Positions 24,240 to 34,173 of a stretch of 64,000 nt of DNA are shown one piece after another. The notes below the pieces were generated by a model. The model was given only the letters and a program-made list of their open reading frames with translations. It searched no databases and had not been told where the DNA came from. Each line of letters begins with the position of its first letter. Positions within the stretch are counted from its first letter, which is position 1. The translations under genes were made by a program, and so were the position numbers. Source of the DNA: Ganoderma boninense (Eukaryota; Basidiomycota; Agaricomycetes; Polyporales; Polyporaceae); assembly GCA_002900995.3 (NCBI GenBank), contig CM035309.1, positions 372,001-436,000 on the forward strand. Direction: 5' to 3'.

Positions 24240-26019
24240 TTAACATTGTTCTTCGCGGAGCAGATCAGCATCAGCAGCGCCGACAAGACAGTTGCTTCCT
24301 CTTCTGCGTGTCCCGACGATGCTGCGGGAATCGATTGTTCCATAGACGCTCTCTTCGACTTGTGCTGCCCTCCGATCCTGATCTCTGTGCCTCATACTTC
24401 CCACTCCGGATTCCAAGAAACGCATGGAAAAAGTATCTGCCAACTCTACTGAGTTGAAATCTGACAGGACGGCGCGGACGGTGTCCTGGCTCATTCCTCG
24501 GAGGTGGACGATAAACCGGGTTGTGAGGATGGGTACAATTCTGCAACAATGAATGAAGTGGTGAACAGTCGGTCAGCAGGCAGCGGGATTCAAGACTACC
24601 AGGATGATAATAGAAGACTCACACTCTGGCTATATCTGTATCGGTGGACCAAAACCCTGGAAGCTGCTCGAACACGATGAGTAAGTGCGACCAGATGCCA
24701 TTTTCAATAACCGACATCACTTGTGTTCTAATGACGATCATCATCTTTAGTGAGTTGCTGCCCTCAGGCTGTGCCTTGACATGCGAAAGGACCTACCACG
24801 GCAGCGACGATGTTGAGGATTGCCAGCAAGAAAAGGATGCCAAAGTAAAGAGTCCCTTGATGCAAAGATGTCTCGTCAAGGAAGGAAGGAAGGAAGTCAG
24901 AAGCTCATGCATGATCGATGCGTACCATCTCGGAGGAAGAGCGCCGACAAAGTCGGAGAGAGCCTGAGCCTCCTCTGTTCCCTATACACGCCCACCGTCT
25001 TCGCGACCGTCAGTCCGAGGCACAGCGCCTCGTAGACCACGTTAGTGACGGAGAACGCGATAGGGCCTGCACGTGTACGCTCGCGTTGACTTTCAATTCA
25101 GATTCAGGAGAGTGTCTACGGGATGCCGGGCACCCACCATATCGTACGCTGCATATATACGTCGTGATTTGGAGCCCGCACAGGAAACTGTCATGCCACT
25201 CACACAAACTTTGTCCACGGGCTGTGTTCTGGTCCGATCGAGAGGCACCGTGCCAACGGCCACGGCGCGACGACTATCGGAAACGCGAAAACCGTCGCCT
25301 AGCGTTCTTGCGTGAGCGCGCTACATCGACAAAACTGGATGAATACAGTAAACAAAATACCTGAGTGATTCATGACGGAGTCAGCGTTCCTAGAACGAAC
25401 ATGAGGACCCCGAGATACCAGTTCCGCGCGTACATGGCGAAGAGCCGTGTAGCGACAAAGGCTATAGCATCCACCGATAAGTTAATGAGACTACTCTGTG
25501 TTGGACTCAAGGCTTACCGGAGATCACCGCAAAGTTACTAACATTGAGAATGACAATTAAGCCTTGCAATCGCTCGCACCTAAAGATCGGTGACACCCTG
25601 CTATGAGAATTGATATGAGGAGAATGCAGGACGAGGTGCTCACCCATAAACAGTGAGATTTGCGCCGGCACTGCTCGCCAGTTGGACGTCATATATCAAC
25701 GTGAATGTGATCTGCAAAAAGAAGCCATAGCATATGGCAATGTAGAACGACGTCGATACGTTCCAGGGAGACCTCCAGATGAGGCGCACTTCCGCGGGGA
25801 GCATCAAGAGGCAGTCGTAATAATACAAACCTGGCGAGGCATTTCAGTCACTCAGCTGCGGCTCAGCCTTTCACTTTGCAAAGGAGGGGACGTACATGCA
25901 CTCGTGACTAAGAGGAAGTTCTCCTGTACATTGGCCGACGCTGTGTCAGGATGCTGCAAGAGCGAGGCTCTGGACGGGGAGATCGGTCACTGGTATGTCA
26001 ACACGAAACTTGGCGTCAT
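24240..26019 (-). CDS. DUF6533-type seven-helix membrane protein
   Basis: Intron-rich minus-strand gene of a family very common in agaricomycetes. The N-terminal DUF6533 signature is present: NVQENFLLVTSAC splices to LYYYDCLLMLPAEVRLIWR, followed by helix FYIAICYGFFLQITFTLIY. Later exons encode RLQGLIVILNV, RLFAMYARNWYLGVLMFVLG, PIAFSVTNVVYEALCLGLTV with the cytoplasmic VGVYREQRRLRL, then FLRD joined to GTLYFGILFLLAILNIVAAV, and finally ILTTRFIVHLRGMSQDT with a hydrophilic tail ending at 24240. These are the expected helices in order, so the gene seems intact. The start is uncertain: I used the ATG at 26019, which needs an early intron. Function is unknown; such proteins resemble receptors in topology only. 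Confidence 0.72.
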
Positions 26020-26795
26020 GAGCGAATGTGGCTTACAATAAGCTGGGGTCGATGGTCGACACGATGGAGAGACATGGATGGGACAGAATTACGCGGCATT
26101 TGGAGTCGTCGAAAGACCCTGCGAGCTATATGGGAAATTCCGGCGTCCTAGTAGCCATGGGTCCGACCCGGAGGGTATGGGCCGCCTGAGCTTCCCCGCA
26201 CGCCGCTCCACTCGGCAATGCGCCCACTGGGACCGGGGATCCACACGAGGTGAGAGGTGTCGGCGTTGGGCAGTTCCAAGAAAATATCGCCTCGCAGTTG
26301 TTTCCTGCGCCGCCGCGTGGACACAATATTGCAAACAAACCCAGTGTGAGCAGAGCGCAGAACGTTAGGAAATGGCAGTCGGGCTGCACATGCAGACTGC
26401 TCTCCCTTGTTTGCTTTCAAACCAAGTCTTCTTTAGAAACCCGCTGTCCAGGACCGAGACGATGTAATTGCAGTATAAGGGACGGTCGGACGACCCGCCA
26501 CCAGCTGCAGACTCAAAGTCACCGTTCTGCGCCGACACAGCCACCCTCCACTCCACCAAAAGCGCGAATTCCCAGCCCCGGAGAACAGTCGAACCATGGG
26601 GCAGGGCACGGCGTAAAACGGCGATAAACGGCGTAAAATGGCGTAATCAGCCGTATGAGGCACGAACCGCATGAAGAAGGCACATGCAGGAAAACGTAAT
26701 GATGGAAAGAAAAGTCCAGAATGCCCGAGGTGCTTAGTCAGCGTTTCCGTGGACTTCGGCTAGTCCCGCCTCCTGCTATAGGGGATCCCGTCTCT

Positions 26796-26882
26796 TCAGT
26801 CCCTCATCGCATCCCTCATCGCATGCCTATCCCTATCCCCATCCTCATTCCCCATCCCATCCCCATCCCCATTTCCCATTCC
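26796..26882. repeat. CCCCAT/CCTCAT microsatellite
   Basis: Pyrimidine-rich tract of imperfect CCTCATCGCAT and CCCCAT units. Confidence 0.8.
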
Positions 26883-26914
26883 GCCGGGAGGTTGAACGTC
26901 CCCGGAATGACCTG

Positions 26915-27018
26915 TCATGTTCGTCTTTTGTGTAGCACTATGTCGGAATGCTCTGTCATGTTCGACTTTGTCGGTGTAGCACTATGTCGGTGTCGGTAGC
27001 ACTATGTCGGTGTCGGTG
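26915..27018. repeat. Short direct repeats around TAGCACTATGTCGG
   Basis: TAGCACTATGTCGG occurs three times, interleaved with GTCATGTTCG (twice) and GTGTCGG units, a locally expanded tandem array. Confidence 0.8.
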
Positions 27019-27069
27019 GCGGCCCCTCTGTGTAGATGTACAAATATATTATATCTTCTTTTCCGCGAA

Positions 27070-27545
27070 CTTGCGTTGCGTGCATGTCCCTGTGTGCACG
27101 TTCCACCTCTGCGCGTGCTATTGTGCGCTCTCTGCGGTCGAGTACAATCTCTGCCCGTGCCATTGTGCGCTCTGTGCGCACGCGTACCATCCCTGCCCAT
27201 GCCATTGTGCGCTCTGGGCGCGCGCGTACCATCCCTGTATGCGTGCGCACCCACTCCTGCCGTGTGCGTGTATGTCCGCCCATGTATGTTCAACCTCTGC
27301 CTGTGCCATTGTGCGCTCTGTGTGCGCGCGTACCATCCCTGCCTGCGTGGGCAGCCACTCCTGCCGTGTGCATGTCTTCCCCGCCCGTATTTGTTCAACC
27401 TCTGCCTGCGCGCGTACCATCTCCACGCGTGCCATTGTGCGCTCTTGCCGCGCGCGTATCCACCCCCCTGCGCGCGCGCCCACCTCCCTCCGTGTGCCTG
27501 TCTTCCCCGCCCGTGTATCTTTTATCTCTGTGCGTGACACCTGCG
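27070..27545. repeat. GC-rich degenerate minisatellite 1
   Basis: Imperfect units built from GCCATTGTGCGCTCTG and GCGCGCGTACCATCCCTG are repeated many times with variable spacers. All three forward frames stay open for long stretches, a compositional artefact rather than coding. The GTGCGC-rich flavour resembles minisatellite 2 around the second palindrome but the units are not the same. Confidence 0.75.
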
Positions 27546-27832
27546 CCAGATCGATTCATTCATATGAACGCAATGCAGGCCCTCCAGCGCACAGGGCTCA
27601 ACACGTTTCGTGTGATGAGGGTGCCATGGTCCATCGTCACCGTGAAATACGGCAGTGGGTTTGTTAAATTGGACAGTTCGTTTCCTCGCGGCGAATGTTG
27701 GATGACTTGCTGCACATCTGTCTTCGAATATCACAGTGACACACTAGTGCTGCGGCACCCATGGCTGTATTAAAAGGCGTCTGCACATCCCAGAGCTCAA
27801 CGCCATATCGTCCATTTCGCCACCTCTCCCCA

Positions 27833-28436
27833 ATGCCTAAACCTCGCCCCACTGAGTTCCCCTGTATCCAATGTGCACATGTGAATGCTGTATGCCTCCG
27901 GAGTCATCGAACTACAAAATGCGCGCGGTGCATCGAACATAAACTGGACTGTTCCTTCAAATATCGTGCGTTTTACCTCTCTGTTCCTTCGTTTGATATA
28001 CTAACACTTCGCAGATCTGCACGCCGAGGACGTGGACGTGTATCTTCCTGAAGTCATAAGCAGTGTGGAGGAGATCTTAGGGCGTCATGACGTCACCCTC
28101 GCCGCCATTCTCGAAACTCACCAAGACCTTTTGAAGTTGGTGGAACGTCTCCTCCGGGAGGTACGTTCAATGCGAGCGTCTGTGCGGTCATCGGGGAGAG
28201 CAAGGAGCACCACCATGGAGACCGTGTCGGGCGAGGAAGTTGAAGACGCTGGGCTTGGTTACGGTAGCAAAGCCCTGGACGGAGGGGACGTCGAGACAGA
28301 TGCCATGAAATTCGAGGTCGGCTTCTCCACCTCTGTTGTGTTTATGTATCGCATCAGCTGCTGTTGTGGTATTGATACATCATTTTACGGTTATCTCCCA
28401 GGAGCGTTTTACATCATATTACGGTTAAATGCATGA
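27833..28436 (+). CDS. Small cysteine-rich, coiled-coil hypothetical protein running into palindrome 1
   Basis: Start ATG 27833. The first exon has paired cysteines of a zinc-knuckle kind (CIQCAHVNAVC, then KCARCIEHKLDC). A short intron with donor GTGCGT and acceptor TCGCAG precedes YHLHAEDVDVYLPEV. The second exon is helical and coiled-coil-like (VERLLREVRSMRASVRSS). The open frame continues past 28362 into the left arm of the foldback element before stopping at 28434-28436, so its native C-terminus appears to have been replaced by element sequence. Short CxxC-plus-coiled-coil proteins like this are common hypotheticals in agaricomycetes; function is unknown. Confidence 0.5.
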
Positions 28437-28529
28437 TGTATCATAAGCCCCCGGGGCTTATGCCGGGTTCTGCCCAATTAGGCAAGGCCTCCTCCGGGGC
28501 CTCCAGGAAGAGCCCCCATGCTTATCTAA

Positions 28530-28692
28530 GCCCTCCCGGGCCTGCTGTGGCTGTACCCTTTTGCTACTCCCATCAATCTTTGCCTCCCGGGCCTGTTGTG
28601 GCTGTACCCTGTTGTTCCTGCCATCAATTCTGGCCCCCCGGGCCTGCTGTGGCTGTGTCTCCTTGCTTCTCCCATCAATTCTGCCTTCCGGG
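28530..28692 (+). repeat. ~56-bp tandem array inside the palindrome arm (mirrored at about 30764-30926)
   Basis: Three units, each CCCGGGCCTG(C/T)TGTGGCTGT, then a variable stretch, then CTCCCATCAAT or GCCATCAATT. Confidence 0.8.
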
Positions 28693-28972
28693 ATGCCTCC
28701 TCCCATCAAATATCAACCTCCCGGCTTCCCTGGCCCAATTAGGCAAGTGCCCAGTGCCTGGGAGGTGGGGGACCTTGTTCCCCTTGCTGTTAGGCCATTC
28801 CTGGGCTGTTTCCCTTTATTGTAGGTGCGTTCTGTTCGCATTTTCAAGGCAAACAAAATGTATATACTCAGTTACTACATAGTGGGCCCTACCCAGACCC
28901 ATAGTGCCCCCTTATGGTCGACCTAGGGGGCACTGTTTGGTGAATATCTCTTCCGTTTCTTGGCCGTTTTGG

Positions 28973-29030
28973 GCGCATGAGGGCTCATTGGATTCGCATT
29001 TTTAATACGCACCTAACGAGCCCTCATGCG
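28973..29030 (+). repeat. Internal hairpin in the arm of palindrome 1
   Basis: GCGCATGAGGGCTC and GAGCCCTCATGCG form a stem around a ~31-base loop; the mirror copy lies in the right arm. Confidence 0.8.
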
Positions 29031-29655
29031 TCCAAATCCGTCCAGCGGTTGTCCCGGAGCAGATACCTTCTCCTCCTGGGGAGCAGGTATCTGTATCTCA
29101 GCAACCCCTGGACCGTTTGCCTTGCTGTTTGCACTCACTTGTACGTCTGTTGTACTGCATTTCATGCAATGTATTCACTTGTACATTGACAGTCAGCCCA
29201 TCATGCAGGATGTCCATCAGTATGCAGCCTCTCCTACTTCGACGGCCCATATCTCCACAACGCATGGGCCGTTTGTTGTGCCCGTGGTACGCCTGGAAAT
29301 CCCTTACTCATAGCTTTCTAACGAGCCCCTGAACGTCCCTGAACGGACCACTGGTCGTCCCGGGAGGCCAACCCTCTCCTCCTGCCCCCACCTTATACTC
29401 ATCCTGCTATATCTCAGGCAGTTTCCCACCGTTTCCCCTCATCTCTTTTGCATCGTAGATGTGTATGTACCTGCTACATGAATCCATTATTATATCTGTT
29501 ATCAGGCCAGTGGATCTATTTGGGCTTCCTTATCAGTGTGTGGCAGTTGTTCACATTATATCCCCCTTGGCCCACCATGGATAGCACATGTAATAGGTCG
29601 ACTAAATAGAGCTAAATGAGGGCTATCCAACACAACAAGAATCATGCAAAACGGT

Positions 29656-29801
29656 TGAGAGGAAGCCAACTTATAGCTTGATCAGTTCCTGTTAGCTGGT
29701 TTAAGACCCTGCCTTCCAGGTTAAGACACTTGCCCGGAGTGTCTTACTGTTATACAGTGGGTCTATTGGAGTTGAAAACATCATAACTAGGCCAATACTT
29801 G
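29656..29801. other. Loop of palindrome 1
   Basis: 146 bp of unique sequence joining the arms. It contains TTAAGACAC...GTGTCTTA, a small hairpin. No gene seen. Confidence 0.85.
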
Positions 29802-31094
29802 ACCGTTTTGCATGATTCTTGTTGTGTTGGATAGCCCTCATTTAGCTCTATTTAGTCGACCTATTACATGTGCTATCCATGGTGGGCCAAGGGGGATATA
29901 ATGTGAACAACTGCCACACACTGATAAGGAAGCCCAAATAGATCCACTGGCCTGATAACAGATATAATAATGGATTCATGTAGCAGGTACATACACATCT
30001 ACGATGCAAAAGAGATGAGGGGAAACGGTGGGAAACTGCCTGAGATATAGCAGGATGAGTATAAGGTGGGGGCAGGAGGAGAGGGTTGGCCTCCCGGGAC
30101 GACCAGTGGTCCGTTCAGGACGTTCAGGGGCTCGTTAGAAAGCTATGAGTAAGGGATTTCCAGGCGTACCACGGGCACAACAAACGGCCCATGCGTTGTG
30201 GAGATATGGGCCGTCGAAGTAGGAGAGGCTGCATACTGATGGACATCCTGCATGATGGGCTGACTGTCAATGTACAAGTGAATACATTGCATGAAATGCA
30301 GTACAACAGACGTACAAGTGAGTGCAAACAGCAAGGCAAACGGTCCAGGGGTTGCTGAGATACAGATACCTGCTCCCCAGGAGGAGAAGGTATCTGCTCC
30401 GGGACAACCGCTGGACGGATTTGGACGCATGAGGGCTCGTTAGGTGCGTATTAAAAATGCGAATCCAATGAGCCCTCATGCGCCCAAAACGGCCAAGAAA
30501 CGGAAGAGATATTCACCAAACAGTGCCCCCTAGGTCGACCATAAGGGGGCACTATGGGTCTGGGTAGGGCCCACTATGTAGTAACTGAGTATATACATTT
30601 TGTTTGCCTTGAAAATGCGAACAGAACGCACCTACAATAAAGGGAAACAGCCCAGGAATGGCCTAACAGCAAGGGGAACAAGGTCCCCCACCTCCCAGGC
30701 ACTGGGCACTTGCCTAATTGGGCCAGGGAAGCCGGGAGGTTGATATTTGATGGGAGGAGGCATCCCGGAAGGCAGAATTGATGGGAGAAGCAAGGAGACA
30801 CAGCCACAGCAGGCCCGGGGGGCCAGAATTGATGGCAGGAACAACAGGGTACAGCCACAACAGGCCCGGGAGGCAAAGATTGATGGGAGTAGCAAAAGGG
30901 TACAGCCACAGCAGGCCCGGGAGGGCTTAGATAAGCATGGGGGCTCTTCCTGGAGGCCCCGGAGGAGGCCTTGCCTAATTGGGCAGAACCCGGCATAAGC
31001 CCCGGGGGCTTATGATACATCATGCATTTAACCGTAATATGATGTAAAACGCTCCTGGGAGATAACCGTAAAATGATGTATCATTACCACAACA
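29802..31094 (-). repeat. Right arm of palindrome 1
   Basis: 1,293 bp, the reverse complement of the left arm with the two differences noted for the element. Confidence 0.93.
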
Positions 31095-31095
31095 T

Positions 31096-31536
31096 ATGGT
31101 GTTTCCTCACCACTTCCCTCGAGCGCTGCCATCTTTCCTGTTCTTCGATAACAACTGCCAACTGCTCACGCACCTCGTCAACGTCCAGGACGACCATTTG
31201 CTTCGCATGGGGTTTCCCGTGGACGTCTTCCATGCCGTCAACAAGCACTCGGAGGACGACGGATATTGCCAGGAACACTGTAATCCCGCTGGTTTTCCGG
31301 AGCTGTTGGATGACAACGATGAGTGGATCTTCAACTCATCAGTTTGTGAACAGATCAATGTGTGGGTCGGCAAGTTTCTCCCTATCGTTCGGGAGATGTC
31401 AGAGGTCCACTTCAACTTCTTCCTGGATGAGATGATGTCAACCCACAACGAGCTCAAGGTTTCCATCCTCGCCGCCAGAGGAAGGCGCCCTCGATTAGTA
31501 CCCGTCGAGGAACTACTGTTGCCCGTTTGTACGTAG
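31096..31536 (+). pseudogene. KDZ-associated CxC6-type protein, C-terminal fragment
   Basis: An open frame of 146 residues begins directly at the edge of palindrome 1. It reads PSFLFFDNNCQLLTHL, VDVFHAVNKH, YCQEHCNPAGFPEL, EWIFNSSVCEQINVWVGKF and EVHFNFFLDEMMSTHNE. This is the conserved C-terminal part of agaricomycete proteins that pair CxC cysteine clusters with a KDZ/RNase-H-like transposase-derived region (FDNNC, H-x3-C and NSS-CEQ motifs). The N-terminal CxC5/CxC6 half is absent: upstream is only the foldback element. It is therefore a truncated relic. The intact order can be compared with the minus-strand gene at 52,487-55,545, which has the N-terminal half. Confidence 0.75.
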
Positions 31537-31580
31537 CTCAACTCATGTATGCTCTGTTCTGAATAATCTCAACGACATCG

Positions 31581-31588
31581 TGGATGTG
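31581..31588. repeat. Target site duplication of the hAT element, left copy
   Basis: TGGATGTG, identical to 39909-39916 and directly abutting the left terminal inverted repeat. Confidence 0.93.
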
Positions 31589-31957
31589 TAAGGCTGAACG
31601 TAGGTCCAGGTCACCCCACGAATCAACCTGGCTCGCCCCGGCGCTTAACTCGTAGGTTCTTGATCCGTAGGTGCAGGTACCCACGCCGTGAATCAGCTCC
31701 GGATCTGGATCAGAGGTCTGAGATTCTATCAACCTGTACAGGTTACCTGTGACTTTCAAGGTTGTTTTCACGCATTTTCACACACAAGTTGAAGGGCATG
31801 GAAACATAAGACATATATTTGGAGAGTTTGGGCTTTCACTGTACTTGTACGGCATGATACAGAGGTTGTGTTCAAAACTAGGCATAGGGCGCTAGGCATA
31901 GGGCGCTACATACGGAGGCTCAGCAGCAGCTACACAGACACATGGATGCTCGACTAT

Positions 31958-32835
31958 CTACAGATCAAGATCGGACATGTCAACGTCGTCCTCGTGAACA
32001 ACAAAACCAACACGAATCAACTCCTCCTCCTCCTCGTCAGAGTCAGGCTCCTCCGAGGAGTCGGAAAGGTACTCGTCATCGGAGGAGTCGGAAACAGTAC
32101 GGAGAGACGGCATACTGTCCGCAGACTCATATCCGGAGTCATATGCGCTAGCGTAAGCTACGTCCTCAGCTGCGCTGTTGGTTGGAGAGCGGGGAGATGA
32201 GATCGGGTAACTGGATGGAGCCTCACCGGCACGCCAGTCGTGAGCCGCAGGACTGGGTGAGTCCGTGCCCAAAATGGCCTAGTGCGAAACAATAATAAGC
32301 GTCTGACATGTGTAAAGATGCAGACAGAAATGTTGACTTACGTCGGGAATAAGAACGCACATGTCAGAAAGGTAGAGCGCGAGGTCGCGCTTGACGCACC
32401 GCCCGACAGTGGCCTGGGCGAGGTCGACAAGGCCATTGGTGAAGCTTTGGTAAAACGTGGACATCAAGTTGACGCGGACGTGATGGCCGATGGTGAACGC
32501 GCGGTAGATGGAGGTGAGGTTGAGGAGGACCCTGCGGTCGAATGGGGTAGCGTGGAACTTTCCAACGAACGATCACTGGAGGCAGATGATCCAGCGATCC
32601 CAGTAGACGCGCGGAGGCGCAGACCGGGCTCTACCTATCGGGAGATGCATCTGGCGTGGAGGGAATAAGGTCAGTTCAAAGCACGGTCCTCGGATCGAGG
32701 ACATGTACTTACCGTAAGTCCCGCGGTCGGGGTATCAATCGTGAGGAGCAAATGGTTGACGTTTGTGGTCGCCCCGAGCACGTTGGATGAAGCGGACGGG
32801 ATGTGAAGGAAGAATCGAACAGTTGGCGGGGACAT
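31958..32835 (-). CDS. Second gene of the hAT element, acidic C-terminus
   Basis: Spliced minus-strand gene, divergent from the transposase. Exon 1 (ATG 32835) encodes MSPPTVRFFLHIPSASSN and NHLLLTIDTPTAGLT. The middle exon encodes KFHATPFDRRVLLNLTS, FTIGHHVRVNLMSTFYQSF and RDLALYLSDMCVLIPD. After an intron (GTAAGT...ACTAG) the last exon gives AILGTDS, a Ser/Glu/Asp-rich region (SDSSDDEYLSDSSEEPDS) and a VDMSDLDL end. If the first acceptor of the middle exon is used there is an in-frame TGA at 32573-32575; an alternative acceptor (GGAAAG) avoids it, so integrity is unsure. I recognise no domain. An accessory role in transposition is only inferred from position. Confidence 0.6.
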
Positions 32836-34173
32836 GATTCCGAGCGATGCGAGATGAATGCAAGACGGTAGGGCGGGTTTGGAGAAACGGCGCTGAGTTG
32901 GTGAGCATGTGCGGGAGTAACATATAGGGATCTCGTCTTTGTGAGCGCTACAATGGCTGGATGCGTTCTCCCAGTCTACGAGCACGGGGTTGAGGACACG
33001 AGTTACGATACCCACGTGGCGAAAACAAAAGAAACTCACTGAAAAAAATAGCCCTGATGACTGAGCCTGCCTCGTTGCGAGACCTCGTATGGAATAGCAC
33101 GGAGTGTGGCGGATTCGGAGGCACGGCGGGAAGCAGCTTAGGGGCGGGTTGGGGGAGCGAAGCAGGCCGTACGTTGAACGTGAGGATGGGAGGTGTGGGG
33201 CGAGGAGTCCGGGGAAGGAGGCCCGCTATGGAGCACGGAGAGCCTCTGCGATGCGGGGCAGGTCAGCGCCGGAACACGAGCCACGAAAATCGCATGGGTC
33301 CAACATGAACTCGTACCTGAAAGACAATGTGGCGTGACTGCCTCTGCCTCGTTGCAAGGTCAGAGATGGGATAGTGGCTCCCGTGGCAGACCAAGAGGGA
33401 GCGGAATGTCGAGGAAACGCGCGCTTCGGGCCGAGATTAAGATCGTAGCAGGACGTCACGATAGGCGCTCTTGAAAAGCGATCTGTTATGAGGGGGGTGG
33501 TGGAGGAGCTGGAAGATGGTAGGAGTGGTGGGGTCTCATTGCACGGTTCAGTAATAAATACGAGTATGCACGCTCACCGGTGCTTCTTCGTGGGCGCACG
33601 ACTGTGGTTCTTCGTGAAGGGAAGCGAAGGAGACCACTGTTTAAGCGCCGGCCACCTTGCAACCTTCTCGCCACCACCATCCTGTCCCGCCACTCTGCTG
33701 CACCAGCCCATTCGTGATCGCGCCGTCTCTATTCCGGGTTTTTTTTTGGCCCCTGCTTGTGACTCATCCTCAAGTCTTGCAACACCCTGTGCCCTGCGAT
33801 GTGGCCTGTACTACACCATAACAGAAACCGGACTGACCGTCGAGCAGATGGGGAGTCTTCCACGAGGCAAAGTAAGTCCCGCCCGGGCCCCCATCTCCTC
33901 AGCATATTTGAAACACAGCTTCTAACTCGAGACTTGGGATAGGTTCTCTTTTGTTTTGCCAAAGGTTGCCGCATGAAGACGATAGGAGAGCCGCTCCGTG
34001 TCGCACTCTGGCTTGTTTGGAGGATGGAGTCCGCTGTACGAGTTGGGCGGGTGGTATAAAGGGTTGGACTGCTTTGGTTTGTTCCCTCAGCCTTTCCCCG
34101 TGCTTAGGCTCTAACATTTCCCTACCCACTTGTCTCCCTACCCCGTTCGCTTTCACAGATTCTTACATTCCCC
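32836..34173. other. Divergent internal promoter region of the hAT element
   Basis: 1.3 kb between the two element genes. Two loosely similar stretches begin CTGCCTCGTTGC at 33068 and 33348. The transposase TATA box lies at the right end. No other gene seen. Confidence 0.55.
34055..34060 (+). promoter_or_regulatory. TATA box of the hAT transposase
   Basis: TATAAA 114 bp upstream of the transposase start codon, followed by a CT-rich leader. Confidence 0.5.

Larger units (their letters stand above)
26020..27832. other. Repeat-rich intergenic region
   Basis: No gene recognised. It marks the switch from the gene-dense left part to the repeat-rich right part and contains the three simple or tandem repeats listed separately. 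Confidence 0.6.
28362..29655 (+). repeat. Left arm of palindrome 1
   Basis: 1,294 bp, inverted and nearly identical to 29802-31094. It contains a perfect 14-bp local palindrome around AAGCCCCCGGGGCTT (28444-28458), a ~56-bp tandem array, and an internal hairpin at 28973-29030. Confidence 0.93.
28362..31094. mobile_element. Palindromic foldback element 1 (2,733 bp)
   Basis: Two near-identical inverted arms (28362-29655 and 29802-31094) surround a 146-bp unique loop. I found only two differences between arms: an A/T change near the outer end (TATTGAT versus ATCATTA) and a one-base indel in a CCCTGAACG run. The outer ends read TGTTGTGG...CCACAACA. No long protein frame with family features exists; the paired 149-, 95- and 87-residue frames are mirror copies of each other and look non-coding. 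No clear target duplication is visible at the ends. Colinear anchors with element 2 show that both belong to one family. Confidence 0.93.

Noticed and set aside
28433..31023. Paired 149-, 95-, 87- and 70-residue frames mirrored in palindrome 1
   Set aside because: They exist only because the arms are identical; composition follows the 56-bp tandem array and no family features are seen.
28362..31094. Palindromes as long-read hairpin artefacts
   Set aside because: Adapter-missed hairpin reads give loop-free perfect mirrors running to read ends. Here there are unique loops, small arm differences, a second related element, and for element 2 a target duplication. Long-read confirmation would still be wise.
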